Part shown: positions 33,308-42,895 of the stretch, in pieces | How the letters are laid out: every line of letters begins with the position of its first letter | How positions within the stretch are numbered: position 1 is the stretch's first letter | Origin: MFZZ01 sp964582715 | GTDB lineage: Bacteria > Patescibacteriota > Microgenomatia > UBA1406 > GWC2-37-13 | Length of the DNA stretch: 64,000 nucleotides | Assembly (NCBI GenBank): GCA_964582715.1 | Contig: CAZOSM010000001.1 | Location: forward strand, 1-64,000 | Direction of reading: 5' to 3' | Translations under genes and position numbers: made by a program | Notes under the pieces: generated by a model | The model's input: the letters and a program-made list of their open reading frames with translations, nothing else | Databases searched by the model: none | Told to the model about the DNA's origin: nothing

Positions 33308-34116
33308 ATATTTCTTTTGAGTAATTTATAAAATACATATATAACGATAAGAAACACACCGATATCGATAAAAGGATTTTGGAAATGTTTTGCTATTTCA
33401 AAAACCAAAAGTCTTAATTGGGTGCTGTATCCGTTCATGCTTTCCATTTGAATCTTACCCATATAGTTAAAGATTGCAATTAATATACCGGTGAGGATAA
33501 AAATAGCTGCACCCAGATATTGAAATATGGTATAAATTTTTCTACGTGTTTGTCCGGATAACTTCTGAGTAGTTTTTTTATACCCAAGAGAAAGTAAAAA
33601 CAACGGAAATACGATACCTAGAACATAAGCGAGAGATACGAATACTGCCTGCAACAAAGATGGAGATAACGAAGTAAGAGTAACAGCTGCGAATAATACT
33701 GGTGCACAACATGAGGAAGTAAGCCCGGACATGATACCAAGTCCAAATACCGATGCGGTATTTATATTCTTATCTAATTTAGGTTCATATTTAAAAAATT
33801 GAGGTATGTGAAATAATGGTTTTATCGTCATCACTCCCATAAAAATGAGAATAGCTGCACCAAGGTAATATACTTCTGCATGGAATGAGTCAAGAAAATA
33901 TATAAATACACGAAATCCAAGTGCTACAGGAACCAAGATTGATGCAAGTCCCAATGCAAAAATAAGTGTAAAGTACATCACTTTTTTGCTTTCCTTAAAA
34001 ATTGTTCCAAGATATGTTGGAAATAGAAAGGTAATACAACATGGAGCAAATAATGCCAGTACCCCTGCTAGAAAAGATGCAGTAAGTGATATGCCGAATA
34101 TAAAGTTTGTATCCAT
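33304..34116 (-). CDS. CcdA/DsbD-type membrane thiol-electron transporter
   Basis: A 270-aa protein with six to seven helices and the two CcdA signature motifs, ALFAPCCITFLFPTYLG and SGLTSSCCAPVLFAAV, each with an intramembrane Cys pair where typical CcdA has single Cys residues. It should move reducing equivalents across the membrane to external thiol proteins. It lies between the DUF1573 gene (TAATG 1-nt overlap) and the CC/DCNHG membrane protein (4-nt overlap), hence redox maintenance of those proteins is likely. Confidence 0.85.
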   Translation of the reverse strand: MDTNFIFGISLTASFLAGVLALFAPCCITFLFPTYLGTIFKESKKVMYFTLIFALGLASILVPVALGFRVFIYFLDSFHAEVYYLGAAILIFMGVMTIKPLFHIPQFFKYEPKLDKNINTASVFGLGIMSGLTSSCCAPVLFAAVTLTSLSPSLLQAVFVSLAYVLGIVFPLFLLSLGYKKTTQKLSGQTRRKIYTIFQYLGAAIFILTGILIAIFNYMGKIQMESMNGYSTQLRLLVFEIAKHFQNPFIDIGVFLIVIYVFYKLLKRNI

Positions 34117-34613
34117 TAGTTTACATTTGCAGCAATTTGAAATGTAAGTTTAGGATTTTCCGGATCGTTGGTTGAGACATATAGTTCACGAGTTACAGGC
34201 CCGTAGACAGGCATAACAAATGGTCTATAAATTACATCTACTGTAGCTTCTGTGCCCGGCTCTATAGCAGAAGCAAAGTCGCCTGCAGTATGCATCCCAA
34301 ACTCCGGACTTGTCTTTCCTTTGTAGCCTATTACTCCTACTGTGCAGCCACAACTTGTAGAAATATCAGTCAGCTGAAGAGGTTCTGTACCGATATTTTT
34401 AACAGTAAACCGTGCACTCTTTTCCTCTGATACCTTGATATTGCCCATATCAAAAGAGGTTTCCTTTGTTTCAACTTTTGGTCTTGATGTATCGTCTTTT
34501 GAATATGATTGCACCGCAACCTCAGGAGCAGATGTTTTTGTAATTGCATAATATGAGCCAAAGATAATTAATATAGAAACAAGCGCACCTCCAATAATAA
34601 ATTTTTTGTCCAT
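34116..34613 (-). CDS. DUF1573 membrane-anchored protein
   Basis: A 165-aa protein: one N-terminal helix (about 5-25) and a DUF1573 Ig-like domain with FDMGNIKVSEEKSARFTVKN, the characteristic TSCGCTVG, and a C-terminal VSTNDPENPKLTFQI. The Cys-x-Cys motif is conserved in the family, and it is often paired with CcdA. It is the first gene of a six-gene operon transcribed from response-regulator box E. External Cu or disulfide chemistry is likely. Confidence 0.85.
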   Translation of the reverse strand: MDKKFIIGGALVSILIIFGSYYAITKTSAPEVAVQSYSKDDTSRPKVETKETSFDMGNIKVSEEKSARFTVKNIGTEPLQLTDISTSCGCTVGVIGYKGKTSPEFGMHTAGDFASAIEPGTEATVDVIYRPFVMPVYGPVTRELYVSTNDPENPKLTFQIAANVN

Positions 34614-34642
34614 ATATAGAAAACTAATTTATATCTAAGGGC

Positions 34643-34675
34643 ATAGTACAAAAAAAGTTATTAAGATTTTATGAA
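34643..34675 (-). promoter_or_regulatory. Response-regulator box E and -10 (DUF1573-CcdA-CopZ operon)
   Basis: Minus strand: TTCATAAAATC then TTAATAACTTT (34654-34675), 5-bp spacer, -10 TACTAT (34643-34648). The ATG is at 34613, so this transcript has a ~25-30-nt leader. A further partial copy (AATAAAATCTTATC) lies just upstream. Confidence 0.75.
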
Positions 34676-34693
34676 GATAAGATTTTATTGATT

Positions 34694-34699
34694 TATAAT
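34694..34699 (+). promoter_or_regulatory. -10 box of the 97-aa gene (leaderless)
   Basis: TATAAT followed by exactly 6 nt and the ATG at 34706. It is divergent from box E, so the response regulator could affect both. Confidence 0.5.
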
Positions 34700-34705
34700 A
34701 TCAAT

Positions 34706-34999
34706 ATGCCATTAGCAAAACACAAAATTAAACGTATTTCAAAACACGTATCTTGGACAGATATAGATATGCTTATAAGTGATGTCGGATATAAATCATT
34801 TCTTAAGGAGATTGATCCGTCTGTTTTTACCCTGGTATTAGATGAAGACAAAAGGCCTCAAGTTACTGCATCTATCTTGACGATGTTACAGATCCGTGAA
34901 CCTGAAAACGCCAATCAAGAATATGCAGAAGAAATTGTTAATTTAATGCAAAAAGTAGCTCAAAAAATATTAGTTGAAGATAAAACTCACTCCTTATAA
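34706..34999 (+). CDS. Hypothetical cytoplasmic protein, 97 aa
   Basis: I do not recognise this helical soluble protein (MPLAKHKIKRISKHVSWTDI at the start). The ATG at 34706 is preferred to an upstream TTG because a TATAAT box lies 6 nt before it. It has no cysteines or membrane segment. It is transcribed divergently from the DUF1573 operon and ends inside the 3' end of the convergent 34987-35772 gene (13-nt overlap). Confidence 0.6.
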   Translation: MPLAKHKIKRISKHVSWTDIDMLISDVGYKSFLKEIDPSVFTLVLDEDKRPQVTASILTMLQIREPENANQEYAEEIVNLMQKVAQKILVEDKTHSL

Positions 35000-35772
35000 T
35001 AAATCATATTGTCTCTTTGCTTCACAATTTGCCCATCTTGAATAAGATAGTAGCTTTCATTATTATTTAATTCACTCTTAAATGAAGCAAAATACGGCTT
35101 GCCAAGCATTTCATAAATATTATTTACTGGTACTTCTATCGGAATAGTTTCTCCGTTTACTGTTAAATAATTTTGTTTCGTTTCAAAGTTAATCTCTCCA
35201 ATATATAGACTTTCATTAATAACTGAGGCTGTAGTTAGTATGTTATCCGATTCATAAACTCTTACCCATACATTAGGTTTATCCGGATCAATATCTATAA
35301 GCATATTATCTACAAAGTCTCTCGATTTTTTAGTGATACAGAGGATGTTGTGTTCTGATTTTATAAATGCCGTATCGCAGTATTCACCTAAGTTTTTATC
35401 ATTAAAGTATGTTTCTTTTTTGTTATAGACAATGTGTCCATCATAATAATCCAGAAGAACTTCAGAAACTTCTTTTTCCTTCGATTTTGTCTCAAGGTTA
35501 TAGATAGTGGTTAACGATTTACTCCCTTGTACATACATAAAATATGGGTAGTGAACTAGTATTCTGTCAGGGTAACCATTAAATGTATAAGTATCATTAA
35601 AAACATGCAGTTGTGTGCCTTCAAGATAAACCTCATTACTGGTAGGAATAGGCTTACCTTTCCATTGAAAGAAAAAGTAGATGCCTAAAAATACAAAGAG
35701 AATTAAGATTACTCCAATTTGGAGTAATCTTCGTTGACTTGAGTCTAATTTATTTAATTGAATATCTTTCAT
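34987..35772 (-). CDS. Anchored extracytoplasmic hypothetical protein, 261 aa
   Basis: One membrane helix (about 16-36) is followed by a beta-strand-rich external domain with repeated aromatic motifs (FNGYPDRILVHYPYFMYVQG, then YLTVNGETIPIEV). This looks like a beta-propeller or sandwich, but I do not recognise the family. It overlaps the start of the HXXEE gene by 4 nt, so the two are one operon. Two cysteines (GEYCDTAF and HNILCITK) could form a disulfide. Confidence 0.55.
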   Translation of the reverse strand: MKDIQLNKLDSSQRRLLQIGVILILFVFLGIYFFFQWKGKPIPTSNEVYLEGTQLHVFNDTYTFNGYPDRILVHYPYFMYVQGSKSLTTIYNLETKSKEKEVSEVLLDYYDGHIVYNKKETYFNDKNLGEYCDTAFIKSEHNILCITKKSRDFVDNMLIDIDPDKPNVWVRVYESDNILTTASVINESLYIGEINFETKQNYLTVNGETIPIEVPVNNIYEMLGKPYFASFKSELNNNESYYLIQDGQIVKQRDNMIYYKE

Positions 35773-36125
35773 ACTAATTGAGTTATTGCCTGAAAATAGA
35801 ATATGAGAAAAACAACTATATGTAGCATTGCGGTTAAAAATCCAGGTACATATTTTTTAACAACCCCAGCCCATATAATATGTTGTATCCCGTTAACAAA
35901 CATTAATATGAGGAAGAATGCTTGAAAATATACTCTACTAGGAAATGTCTCAGTAAATAAAACATAAATCCAAAATCCTGAAAAACACAATTCAAAGAGT
36001 AGAAATACCCAAAAAGGTACTTTAATCAGATACCACTTTTTATGAAATCCTGTAGCAAGTTCTTCTACTGAATGGATTATCTGGACAGTTAATATAATTA
36101 AAAAGAACTGTTCAATATGTTCCAT
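35769..36125 (-). CDS. HXXEE-like membrane protein
   Basis: A 118-aa protein of about four helices. The first carries IHSVEELATGFHKKWY, the H-x2-E-E pattern for which the HXXEE domain is named, and a later helix has a second NGIQHIIWAGV with His, as in that family. The conserved His/Glu could form an intramembrane metal or catalytic site; no activity is established. It lies between the M23 hydrolase of the secretion region and a hypothetical gene. Confidence 0.6.
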   Translation of the reverse strand: MEHIEQFFLIILTVQIIHSVEELATGFHKKWYLIKVPFWVFLLFELCFSGFWIYVLFTETFPSRVYFQAFFLILMFVNGIQHIIWAGVVKKYVPGFLTAMLHIVVFLIFYFQAITQLV

Positions 36126-36150
36126 AAATTTAGTTTACTTAAAATAAATA

Positions 36151-36909
36151 CTACTTTATATACGTTAACGGATTAACAGGCCTCCAATTATTCCCTTCCT
36201 TAATCTGTATTTCATAATGCAGATGTTCTCCGGTTGCAAATCCGGTACCTCCCATTTCTCCTAGAGCGGTTCCTGCTTGAACGAGATCTCCTGTATTTAC
36301 ATATACATCTTTAAAATGAATAAAAATCGTCTTTAAATTCTCATCACTACTTAGTATCTCCACTGTTTCTCCTCCATCGCTATCTATATAAAACCTTGCT
36401 GTGCCTGTATGGGTTGCATAAATAATAACTTTTTTATTCTGTTGATAGGATTCATTATTTGAATGATATGTTGAATTTGGAACCATATCAATGCCTGTAT
36501 GATTTTTCCCAAACTGCAATAGATAGGCTGGGTCCATGAAACCAGCTGTAATAGAAGTATACGACATTCCAACCCCTCCGAATGGATTTTGAGCAGGTAC
36601 AACTGTCTGTATAAATTCATTATTCAATGCAGTTTGTACAACACTTGCGGTCAGAAATTGAAAAAATCCTGTTGGAGAAAGAAAAATAGAAACAAATATC
36701 GTTATGAGTGTCACAAAAAGCATCACTCCAAGAATGATCATTGAAGCTAAAAATCCTACAACCGGACCTTTGAACTTTGCTACTATATCTCCGGCAAGCG
36801 GTACTGGAATAACAAGATTTATGACAACTTTGATGAGTGTATCTATAATAAATCCAAAGGGATCATTGCTAACTGCACGAAGATTCTTGGCTACGGTGAG
36901 AATCTTCAT
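36151..36909 (-). CDS. M23 peptidase of the type IV secretion cluster
   Basis: A 252-aa protein with a hydrophobic region (about 28-90, two helices) and a C-terminal LytM domain in normal order: KNHTGIDM with the zinc His and Asp, TIFIHF, and GEHLHYEI, ending VNPLTYI. It should open peptidoglycan for the conjugation apparatus, the role VirB1 plays elsewhere. It lies 4 nt after the VirB4-like ATPase. It contrasts with the permuted M23 at 17757-18962. Confidence 0.82.
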   Translation of the reverse strand: MKILTVAKNLRAVSNDPFGFIIDTLIKVVINLVIPVPLAGDIVAKFKGPVVGFLASMIILGVMLFVTLITIFVSIFLSPTGFFQFLTASVVQTALNNEFIQTVVPAQNPFGGVGMSYTSITAGFMDPAYLLQFGKNHTGIDMVPNSTYHSNNESYQQNKKVIIYATHTGTARFYIDSDGGETVEILSSDENLKTIFIHFKDVYVNTGDLVQAGTALGEMGGTGFATGEHLHYEIQIKEGNNWRPVNPLTYIK

Positions 36910-36913
36910 ATGT

Positions 36914-39037
36914 TTAGGAGGTAAATACTAACGGCTGTTCAAATGGGAGAACAAGGATATTAACTCGTACATGCTCATTTTCTCTAAAGAGAACTACTTC
37001 ACCAATTGCTAAATGTCCTAACTGTTGTTTCTCTTCATCTGTCATGGGGTAAATCGTGCCGATATCACCCAGTGTTGCATATGACTGTTTAAGCAATATT
37101 TTTGTTTCTGAATTAGTAATAATAGCTTTCCCATATTCACTGTCTAAAAAGTCTTCGACATCTTGTGTTATGGAAACTACTCCTACATTACGCTTTCGGG
37201 CTTGCTTTACTAATTCCCGATAAAATATGGCAACTTCAGGATCAGTAAGTAATTTGTGCGCTTCATCTATGAAAAGCATTCGCTGTCTATTGTTATTTTT
37301 GTTTACCAGATTCCAAATCAGAGAAGTTAATAAATACATTGCAGGATCACGTTTCTCGTCTTTTTTGAGATCATGTAAATCAAGCACAATAATGTCACTG
37401 TTAAGTTCTAGCTTTCTTTCGGAGTTGAATACACCTCTTAAACTTCCTGTAGATAAAACACTTAAATCTTTCTGCATAGGATGATCTTTTAGTAATTCAA
37501 GCAAGTCTTCAAACGTTGGTGATCCCTGATCGTATAGCTTAATAAGTGCTTCATCTAGAAAGGCACCATCATAATGTGTTGATGGAATAAAGAATTTGAA
37601 GAACGTTTTTAATGTTGAGATGTGATCTAAAATATCGTTTTCTTTGAGACTCGATACATAAAAAGGGTTAATACCGTTTTCTCTTGAGAACGATATAACT
37701 TCTCCTCCAAGTGACTTTGCGATATCAACATATTCCCCTTCAGGATCAATCACAATAATCTGTATTCCTCTCATGTAGAGCCTGTTCATAAGGATTTTGG
37801 AGGTTACACTTTTTCCCGATCCTGAAACACCGAAGATATTGATATTGTTATTTCGTGAAGTAAATGGATTTACGAAAGCCAGACTATTATTGTAAGCATT
37901 TACACCTATAAATACCCCTTCAGGATCGTTAAGTTGCTTTGAAACAAATGGCAAGAGATAAGATGCAGCCGTTGACTGCAATATTCTGTTTTCCTGTATG
38001 TGATCAATATTGAACGGCAAGAAGTTCTTAAAGGCTTTCTTTTGACCATAGGTATACTGATTAAAAGTAATATCCATTGTTCCGGTGATATTTTGCAGTT
38101 GTTTATGAAGTGCTGACAATTCTTTTTCATCCTGTGCTTCGAGTTGGAGATAGAGTGAATATAGAACACCTTTTTCCGCTTCATGTACAAGTTCATCAAT
38201 AAAACTCATGACTTCTTCAATATTTTTATCTACTTGCTGATCTCTAATTTTGCCCTGCTTAATACGCTCATTCTGCTGCATTTCCAGAACAGATAATCTT
38301 TGGCGTGCCTTTTTAAGAAGTTCACTACTTGGTGAAGGTTCGACAAAAATACTTAATGTAAACGGCAATGAAGAATTTAATAGCCTGAAAAATACGTACG
38401 GACTAAGATAAGCTGGTATATCTGCAAGATAATAAGTCCGCTTTAATCTTTCGCCTACCTGTATATAGGTATTATTTTCTTGCAAATACTCACTTTTATA
38501 TAATTTGCTACCATCTCGTTCGACTGTTAGCCCATCCTTATCTTTTGTTAAGGAAATATGGAAATCTGCTTTTTGAGAATTTTTAACAGCATCGTGATAG
38601 AGACTTAATTCTTTCTTATATTTGAAATAGTTTCTGATTATCCGCAGCGGATGTTTTGACTTCACAAGTGTTGGTTTGTGAATAAACGGTAAAACACTAT
38701 GTGCGATTGGTTTCTGCTCTATAAGTTCCTGCTGTGTTTCAATAACTTTTGTTAATCGTTTAATTTCATCACGCAAAGCCAATGTTAACTCGTTCTGATG
38801 TAATCTAGGTTCACCATTAAAAAAATGTTCTTCGATTGATTGGATACCTTTATTTTTCGTCTGATAGAGATTATGCATTCTTTTCAGTTTCTTCAATTCA
38901 TATTCACGTTTACTTTTCTCATATGAAAGATGATCGAGTTCATTCTGGAGCTTCTGGCCTAGACTAAAAGTCCGTATATCGTTATAAATACCTTGTGCTG
39001 TTCTTTTGATGGTGTTAGGGATTGTTTGCAATGTCAT
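36914..39037 (-). CDS. VirB4/TraC-like conjugation ATPase
   Basis: A 707-aa ATPase that energises pilus assembly and transfer. The N-terminal ~330 residues are coiled and variable; the RecA-like motor follows with Walker A NIFGVSGSGKSVTS, the region VIDPEGEYVDIAKSLGGE, Walker B RMLFIDEAHKLL, and a downstream arginine-containing SITQDVEDFL motif. The start overlaps the PrgI/VirB4-N gene by 4 nt. The motor type is clear. Confidence 0.88.
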   Translation of the reverse strand: MTLQTIPNTIKRTAQGIYNDIRTFSLGQKLQNELDHLSYEKSKREYELKKLKRMHNLYQTKNKGIQSIEEHFFNGEPRLHQNELTLALRDEIKRLTKVIETQQELIEQKPIAHSVLPFIHKPTLVKSKHPLRIIRNYFKYKKELSLYHDAVKNSQKADFHISLTKDKDGLTVERDGSKLYKSEYLQENNTYIQVGERLKRTYYLADIPAYLSPYVFFRLLNSSLPFTLSIFVEPSPSSELLKKARQRLSVLEMQQNERIKQGKIRDQQVDKNIEEVMSFIDELVHEAEKGVLYSLYLQLEAQDEKELSALHKQLQNITGTMDITFNQYTYGQKKAFKNFLPFNIDHIQENRILQSTAASYLLPFVSKQLNDPEGVFIGVNAYNNSLAFVNPFTSRNNNINIFGVSGSGKSVTSKILMNRLYMRGIQIIVIDPEGEYVDIAKSLGGEVISFSRENGINPFYVSSLKENDILDHISTLKTFFKFFIPSTHYDGAFLDEALIKLYDQGSPTFEDLLELLKDHPMQKDLSVLSTGSLRGVFNSERKLELNSDIIVLDLHDLKKDEKRDPAMYLLTSLIWNLVNKNNNRQRMLFIDEAHKLLTDPEVAIFYRELVKQARKRNVGVVSITQDVEDFLDSEYGKAIITNSETKILLKQSYATLGDIGTIYPMTDEEKQQLGHLAIGEVVLFRENEHVRVNILVLPFEQPLVFTS

Positions 39038-39843
39038 CTTAAAGTTTCTTTTGTAAAACTGATTAACTCTTCATTTACAAGTGGTCGGACTGTAATATTG
39101 CATGAGGATAGTGCTGAAGCAAATCTTATTGCCATATCATTTAATTTCTTAATTGCCTGTATTTTTCCTTGCTGTTTCATTGGATTACATGGTACTGAGA
39201 AAACTGCATAATGACGAGTTATAGAGAAATTACCGTCAGATATAAGTGCCGACAAATCTTTTGCATAATCAGCTATTAATGATTCCCGTTTTCTATTAGA
39301 AGTATCGTAGAGTGAAAAAAGATGTTTAGAATAATCAGCTGATTTAGCTTTGTCCTTTCGGACAATAAGCTGTATTTGTGCTGGTAGGATATGAATAACC
39401 TGTTTCATTTTCATAAAGAAATGTTCTCGATCCTGCTCGTTAAGTAGAGAAATATCAAATGGCTCAACTTCGAGAATCTGTACAAGCCTATCTTTCCGAA
39501 TTATTAAGTTGTCCTGAATTGTAAAATCAATAAAATACGATTCAAGTTCTTTCTGTCTGTATTTCTTCTTACTCTTCTTAAACATAAGACCTCTTGGAAT
39601 AACTTTATAAATAGGCTGGTTATCAACTTTTTGTGTAATAAACCCAATAAATGCTATTTCAAGAACAATAAGTAATGCTATGTAAATATTCCAGCTGAAA
39701 AAATGAGCAATATAGGTCAGGCTGATATAAAGAACTACCGCAATAATAATTCCTCCGGTCACAAAAAGAGTATTGTCTGTAAAAAACAGACTTCTTAGAA
39801 TGTGTTGTCGTATATCGTCTTTATATATTCGTACGCTTTTCAT
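39034..39843 (-). CDS. PrgI-like membrane protein with VirB4 N-terminal-like domain
   Basis: A 269-aa protein: two helices (about 24-46 and 50-70) in the PrgI style, then a cytoplasmic domain reading FTIQDNLIIRKDRLVQILEV and FDISLLNEQDREHFFMKM, which resembles the N-terminal domain of VirB4/TraC ATPases. The VirB4 function therefore appears divided between this membrane-tethered protein and the ATPase encoded directly downstream. It overlaps the VirB6-like gene by 23 nt. Confidence 0.7.
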   Translation of the reverse strand: MKSVRIYKDDIRQHILRSLFFTDNTLFVTGGIIIAVVLYISLTYIAHFFSWNIYIALLIVLEIAFIGFITQKVDNQPIYKVIPRGLMFKKSKKKYRQKELESYFIDFTIQDNLIIRKDRLVQILEVEPFDISLLNEQDREHFFMKMKQVIHILPAQIQLIVRKDKAKSADYSKHLFSLYDTSNRKRESLIADYAKDLSALISDGNFSITRHYAVFSVPCNPMKQQGKIQAIKKLNDMAIRFASALSSCNITVRPLVNEELISFTKETLR

Positions 39844-41596
39844 GGTTTTTATATGAGTACATCCGTATAATCGGATCGGATGATTTTGATCCGTGTCTTT
39901 GCACTATAACTCCCTGAATACCAAAGGCATTATTTCTTTTTTGTGAAACTTTCAGAAAATGTTTTACCCTCTGTGGCGGGCTGGACTCGTTTATATATGC
40001 ATAGTTGATTTCTTTCCCTTTTTTTTGTGATTCCTGCATCGCATTATAGTTATGCGGATTCGCATTTTTCCCTTTGAAGCTAGATAAATCGATAAATCTG
40101 TCTTGTTCTAGGTTTACTGTTTCAAGCTTTTTTTCCGGTACTCCATCTTGGATAGCTTCAAGTCTAGTTGGATAAATAGATATAAGACCAGTTTTATTGT
40201 CATCATATTTGTAAGCTTCGCCTGAAATGGCGACCACGCCTTGTTTAGGATTTTCAGTCTCTACCTGAAATCCCCTACCAGTTAGTACTTCTGTAAATGG
40301 TGAAGGCTTGCTATTATTTTTTTGAGTATGTGTATAAGAACTACTTGATGAATCTGTACCACTTCCAGATGATCCCCCTGTCGAAGTGTCTTCTATTTCT
40401 TTAGTAAGATTTCGTTTTTTCCATTTCTCATGCAATAAATTACCTGCTCCATAGCTCATGCTTCCTCCAACTAATCCTCGTTTAAAATCACTGAGCCTTG
40501 ATGTTAATGGGTTTGCTACAGACCTTGTGGCAATTGCAGCCTGCATATTGGTAGCAAACATACCCCACGTATCACCGAATATACGACCAACAAGCATATT
40601 TACTCCTCCAAGAAAGAACAGGAAACCTGTATAGAAGAAAAGCATACCAACTGTTGGCCCCTGAGCAGATAAAATACTTGAAAAAATGTCATTCGCTATA
40701 GCAAATCCAAGTACAAATGCTGGTTGCTGGATGAGAAAGGTAAACCAGAGTTTAAAAAAAGTATTTACAATATTCTGAGTTCGTTCAGAGAGCACAAAGG
40801 GAAGAACAATTGGATATAGAACTCCAAGAAACAATAGAGTTGCGAAACGTATAACAAACTGGAAGCCTATATAGACAAAACCACCAAGTAAAAACAAAAA
40901 CGTTAAGATAAACAGAAATGTTTGAGCAATAAACTTTCCTAATGATCTAAATACCCCTCCGGTCATTGAAATATCGTAGCTAGGTATACCATACTGTTCT
41001 GATTCGTTCCCTGCACGTATTTCAGCTTCTGATTGAGTTAGGTATTGATCTAAAAATCCTGTAAATTGTTGTGTAGTTGTGATTTTTTCGACAAGCAGAT
41101 TATTAAATTGAATACTGTACGAAAGAACGTACGGAACTGTTATGAAAAGGATGATAGTAATAAGAAAACGTAATCCGAATGATTTTAACTCTTGAGCATT
41201 ATCAGATCCTACTCTGGTAATTGCTATTACAGCTATAGCTATTGCTGCAATTGGTATAGCAATTTGATAAAAAATATCACGATACTTTGTTACTCCGGGA
41301 ATCTCAGCATCGTCTTTAAGCTTAATCGTGTTGCCAAAAGGGTCAGGGGTATAAAAAATAAATCCACCCATAAAAGAATCAAACCCTTGAATGAAATTCT
41401 GGAGTAAAGTTATGATGACTGATGGCTTATCCTCGACCGTAAAGTCGTTTGTCCATTGAACTTGAGGGATTGGATTCGGGGTAGGAGTTTCTTGAGCTAA
41501 AGCAGGAGCAGTATTAGTCGTTATTAAGAAGCAAATAAAGAGAAAAAGTATTATTACTCTCATGCATAGAATTAAGTTATACTGTTCCACCAACAA
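39821..41596 (-). CDS. VirB6/TrbL-like inner-membrane channel protein
   Basis: A 591-aa protein: signal peptide (ending APALAQ), about seven helices between 80 and 370, then a ~200-residue soluble tail rich in Ser/Lys/Asn. Large multi-helix proteins in this position form the inner-membrane part of type IV secretion channels. It is preceded by the pilin-like gene (20-nt overlap) and followed by PrgI/VirB4 genes, in the usual order for Gram-positive and CPR conjugation modules. Confidence 0.75.
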   Translation of the reverse strand: MLVEQYNLILCMRVIILFLFICFLITTNTAPALAQETPTPNPIPQVQWTNDFTVEDKPSVIITLLQNFIQGFDSFMGGFIFYTPDPFGNTIKLKDDAEIPGVTKYRDIFYQIAIPIAAIAIAVIAITRVGSDNAQELKSFGLRFLITIILFITVPYVLSYSIQFNNLLVEKITTTQQFTGFLDQYLTQSEAEIRAGNESEQYGIPSYDISMTGGVFRSLGKFIAQTFLFILTFLFLLGGFVYIGFQFVIRFATLLFLGVLYPIVLPFVLSERTQNIVNTFFKLWFTFLIQQPAFVLGFAIANDIFSSILSAQGPTVGMLFFYTGFLFFLGGVNMLVGRIFGDTWGMFATNMQAAIATRSVANPLTSRLSDFKRGLVGGSMSYGAGNLLHEKWKKRNLTKEIEDTSTGGSSGSGTDSSSSSYTHTQKNNSKPSPFTEVLTGRGFQVETENPKQGVVAISGEAYKYDDNKTGLISIYPTRLEAIQDGVPEKKLETVNLEQDRFIDLSSFKGKNANPHNYNAMQESQKKGKEINYAYINESSPPQRVKHFLKVSQKRNNAFGIQGVIVQRHGSKSSDPIIRMYSYKNHEKRTNI

Positions 41597-41861
41597 ATTG
41601 TTTAATAATTTGAGCTAGAGTTGCTGCGCCAAAGACCAATAATCCACCAATGAGTATATTCATGATCCATCCTTTAAGTCTTGATTTCCTGTCTGTATCA
41701 TCACCACTCATGACCAAAAATATGCCGAGTGTTGCGATTGCAATTGCCATTACCGGAAGAGAATACCATTGGAGAGTTTTAACGATACCCCATAACAAAC
41801 TATCAAGGTTAGTAAATTGAATTGGTTGCGCGGCATCGTAACCAGGTACGTTGGTATCCAT
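41577..41861 (-). CDS. VirB2/TrbC-like pilin
   Basis: A 94-aa protein with two helices (about 32-52 and 66-90) joined by a short basic loop (DDTDRKSRLKG). This is the TrbC/VirB2 pilin layout, though without an obvious cleaved signal peptide. It is the first gene of the five-gene secretion operon running to 36151. The short polar N-terminus and GG-containing C-terminus would face outside. Confidence 0.7.
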   Translation of the reverse strand: MDTNVPGYDAAQPIQFTNLDSLLWGIVKTLQWYSLPVMAIAIATLGIFLVMSGDDTDRKSRLKGWIMNILIGGLLVFGAATLAQIIKQFVGGTV

Positions 41862-41958
41862 AAATTAATTTTGTTTTGAGCAGAAAAAACTTATAAGATT
41901 AAAAGATAGGCTGAAGTATAGTATCAAAGAAGATAAAAGTCAATAATAAAGCCTCTAA

Positions 41959-42882
41959 ATGGCTAAAAAATATTTAACTGTAAGATATAATACAGGTACA
42001 AACATGAGCATTTCTACTAAATTTCAAAACTTCTGTTCAGCTATACGTATTGATTCTGATGTCGTTGATGACATTTCATATAGATATAGACGTATAACTC
42101 GACAACTAAATAGTGATTATTGGGATACTGGTTCAGAGAGTAGTCATAGTTTATATGTTGGCTCCTATGGGAGAGATACAGAAATACATGTAAGTGATAT
42201 AGACATGCTATTCCAGTTACCTTATGAGGTATATGAAAGAATCGATAGTCATACAGGGAATGGCCAATCAGCATTACTTCAAGAAGTGAGAAACTCTTTA
42301 CAAAAGACATATGCAACTACTCATATAAATGGAGATGGACAAGTGGTAAAAATTAACTGGGAGGATGGTGTTAGTTTCGAGATTCTTCCTTGCTTTATTA
42401 ACAAAAATGACAGTTACACATACCCTGATACGAATGATGGTGGGAAATGGAGAGTAACTAACCCAAAACCGGAAATCGAAGCGATAAGAGAGTCAAATAA
42501 TGAATGGAATGGTAATCTAAAAAATCTATGTAGAATGGCGCGTGCATGGAAAGAAGAATGGTCAGTTCCCATAGGTGGTTTACTAATCGACACTCTAGCA
42601 TACTCCTTTCTAAAGAGCTGGAGCAATAGAGAGAAATCATTCTTATACTATGATTTTATGACCAGAGACTTTTTTGAGTATTTAAAGAACCAGGATGAAG
42701 ATAAAGATTATTGGCTAGCCCCAGGTAGTAATCAATATGTATGGAAGAAAGGGAATTTTCAATATAAAGCACTAAGATGCTATAACCTTTCATTAGAGGC
42801 AATAAAATACGAAGTAGATAATATGCCATACTCAGCAAACGACAAGTGGCGTGATATATATGGATCAAAATTTACTGGATAA
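41959..42882 (+). CDS. CBASS-like CD-NTase (SMODS nucleotidyltransferase)
   Basis: A 307-aa enzyme of the cGAS/DncV-like family that makes a cyclic oligonucleotide after phage infection. The polymerase-beta core shows SLYVGSYGRDTEI and the metal-binding DID motif, with a third acidic residue in GVSFEILPCF; the C-terminal part holds the SMODS helical domain. The ATG at 42004 (MSISTKFQNF) is an alternative start and agrees better with family N-termini. It is followed 13 nt later by a SLATT membrane effector. Type and product nucleotide cannot be told from sequence alone. Confidence 0.83.
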   Translation: MAKKYLTVRYNTGTNMSISTKFQNFCSAIRIDSDVVDDISYRYRRITRQLNSDYWDTGSESSHSLYVGSYGRDTEIHVSDIDMLFQLPYEVYERIDSHTGNGQSALLQEVRNSLQKTYATTHINGDGQVVKINWEDGVSFEILPCFINKNDSYTYPDTNDGGKWRVTNPKPEIEAIRESNNEWNGNLKNLCRMARAWKEEWSVPIGGLLIDTLAYSFLKSWSNREKSFLYYDFMTRDFFEYLKNQDEDKDYWLAPGSNQYVWKKGNFQYKALRCYNLSLEAIKYEVDNMPYSANDKWRDIYGSKFTG

Positions 42883-42895
42883 AAGGAGTTAATTT

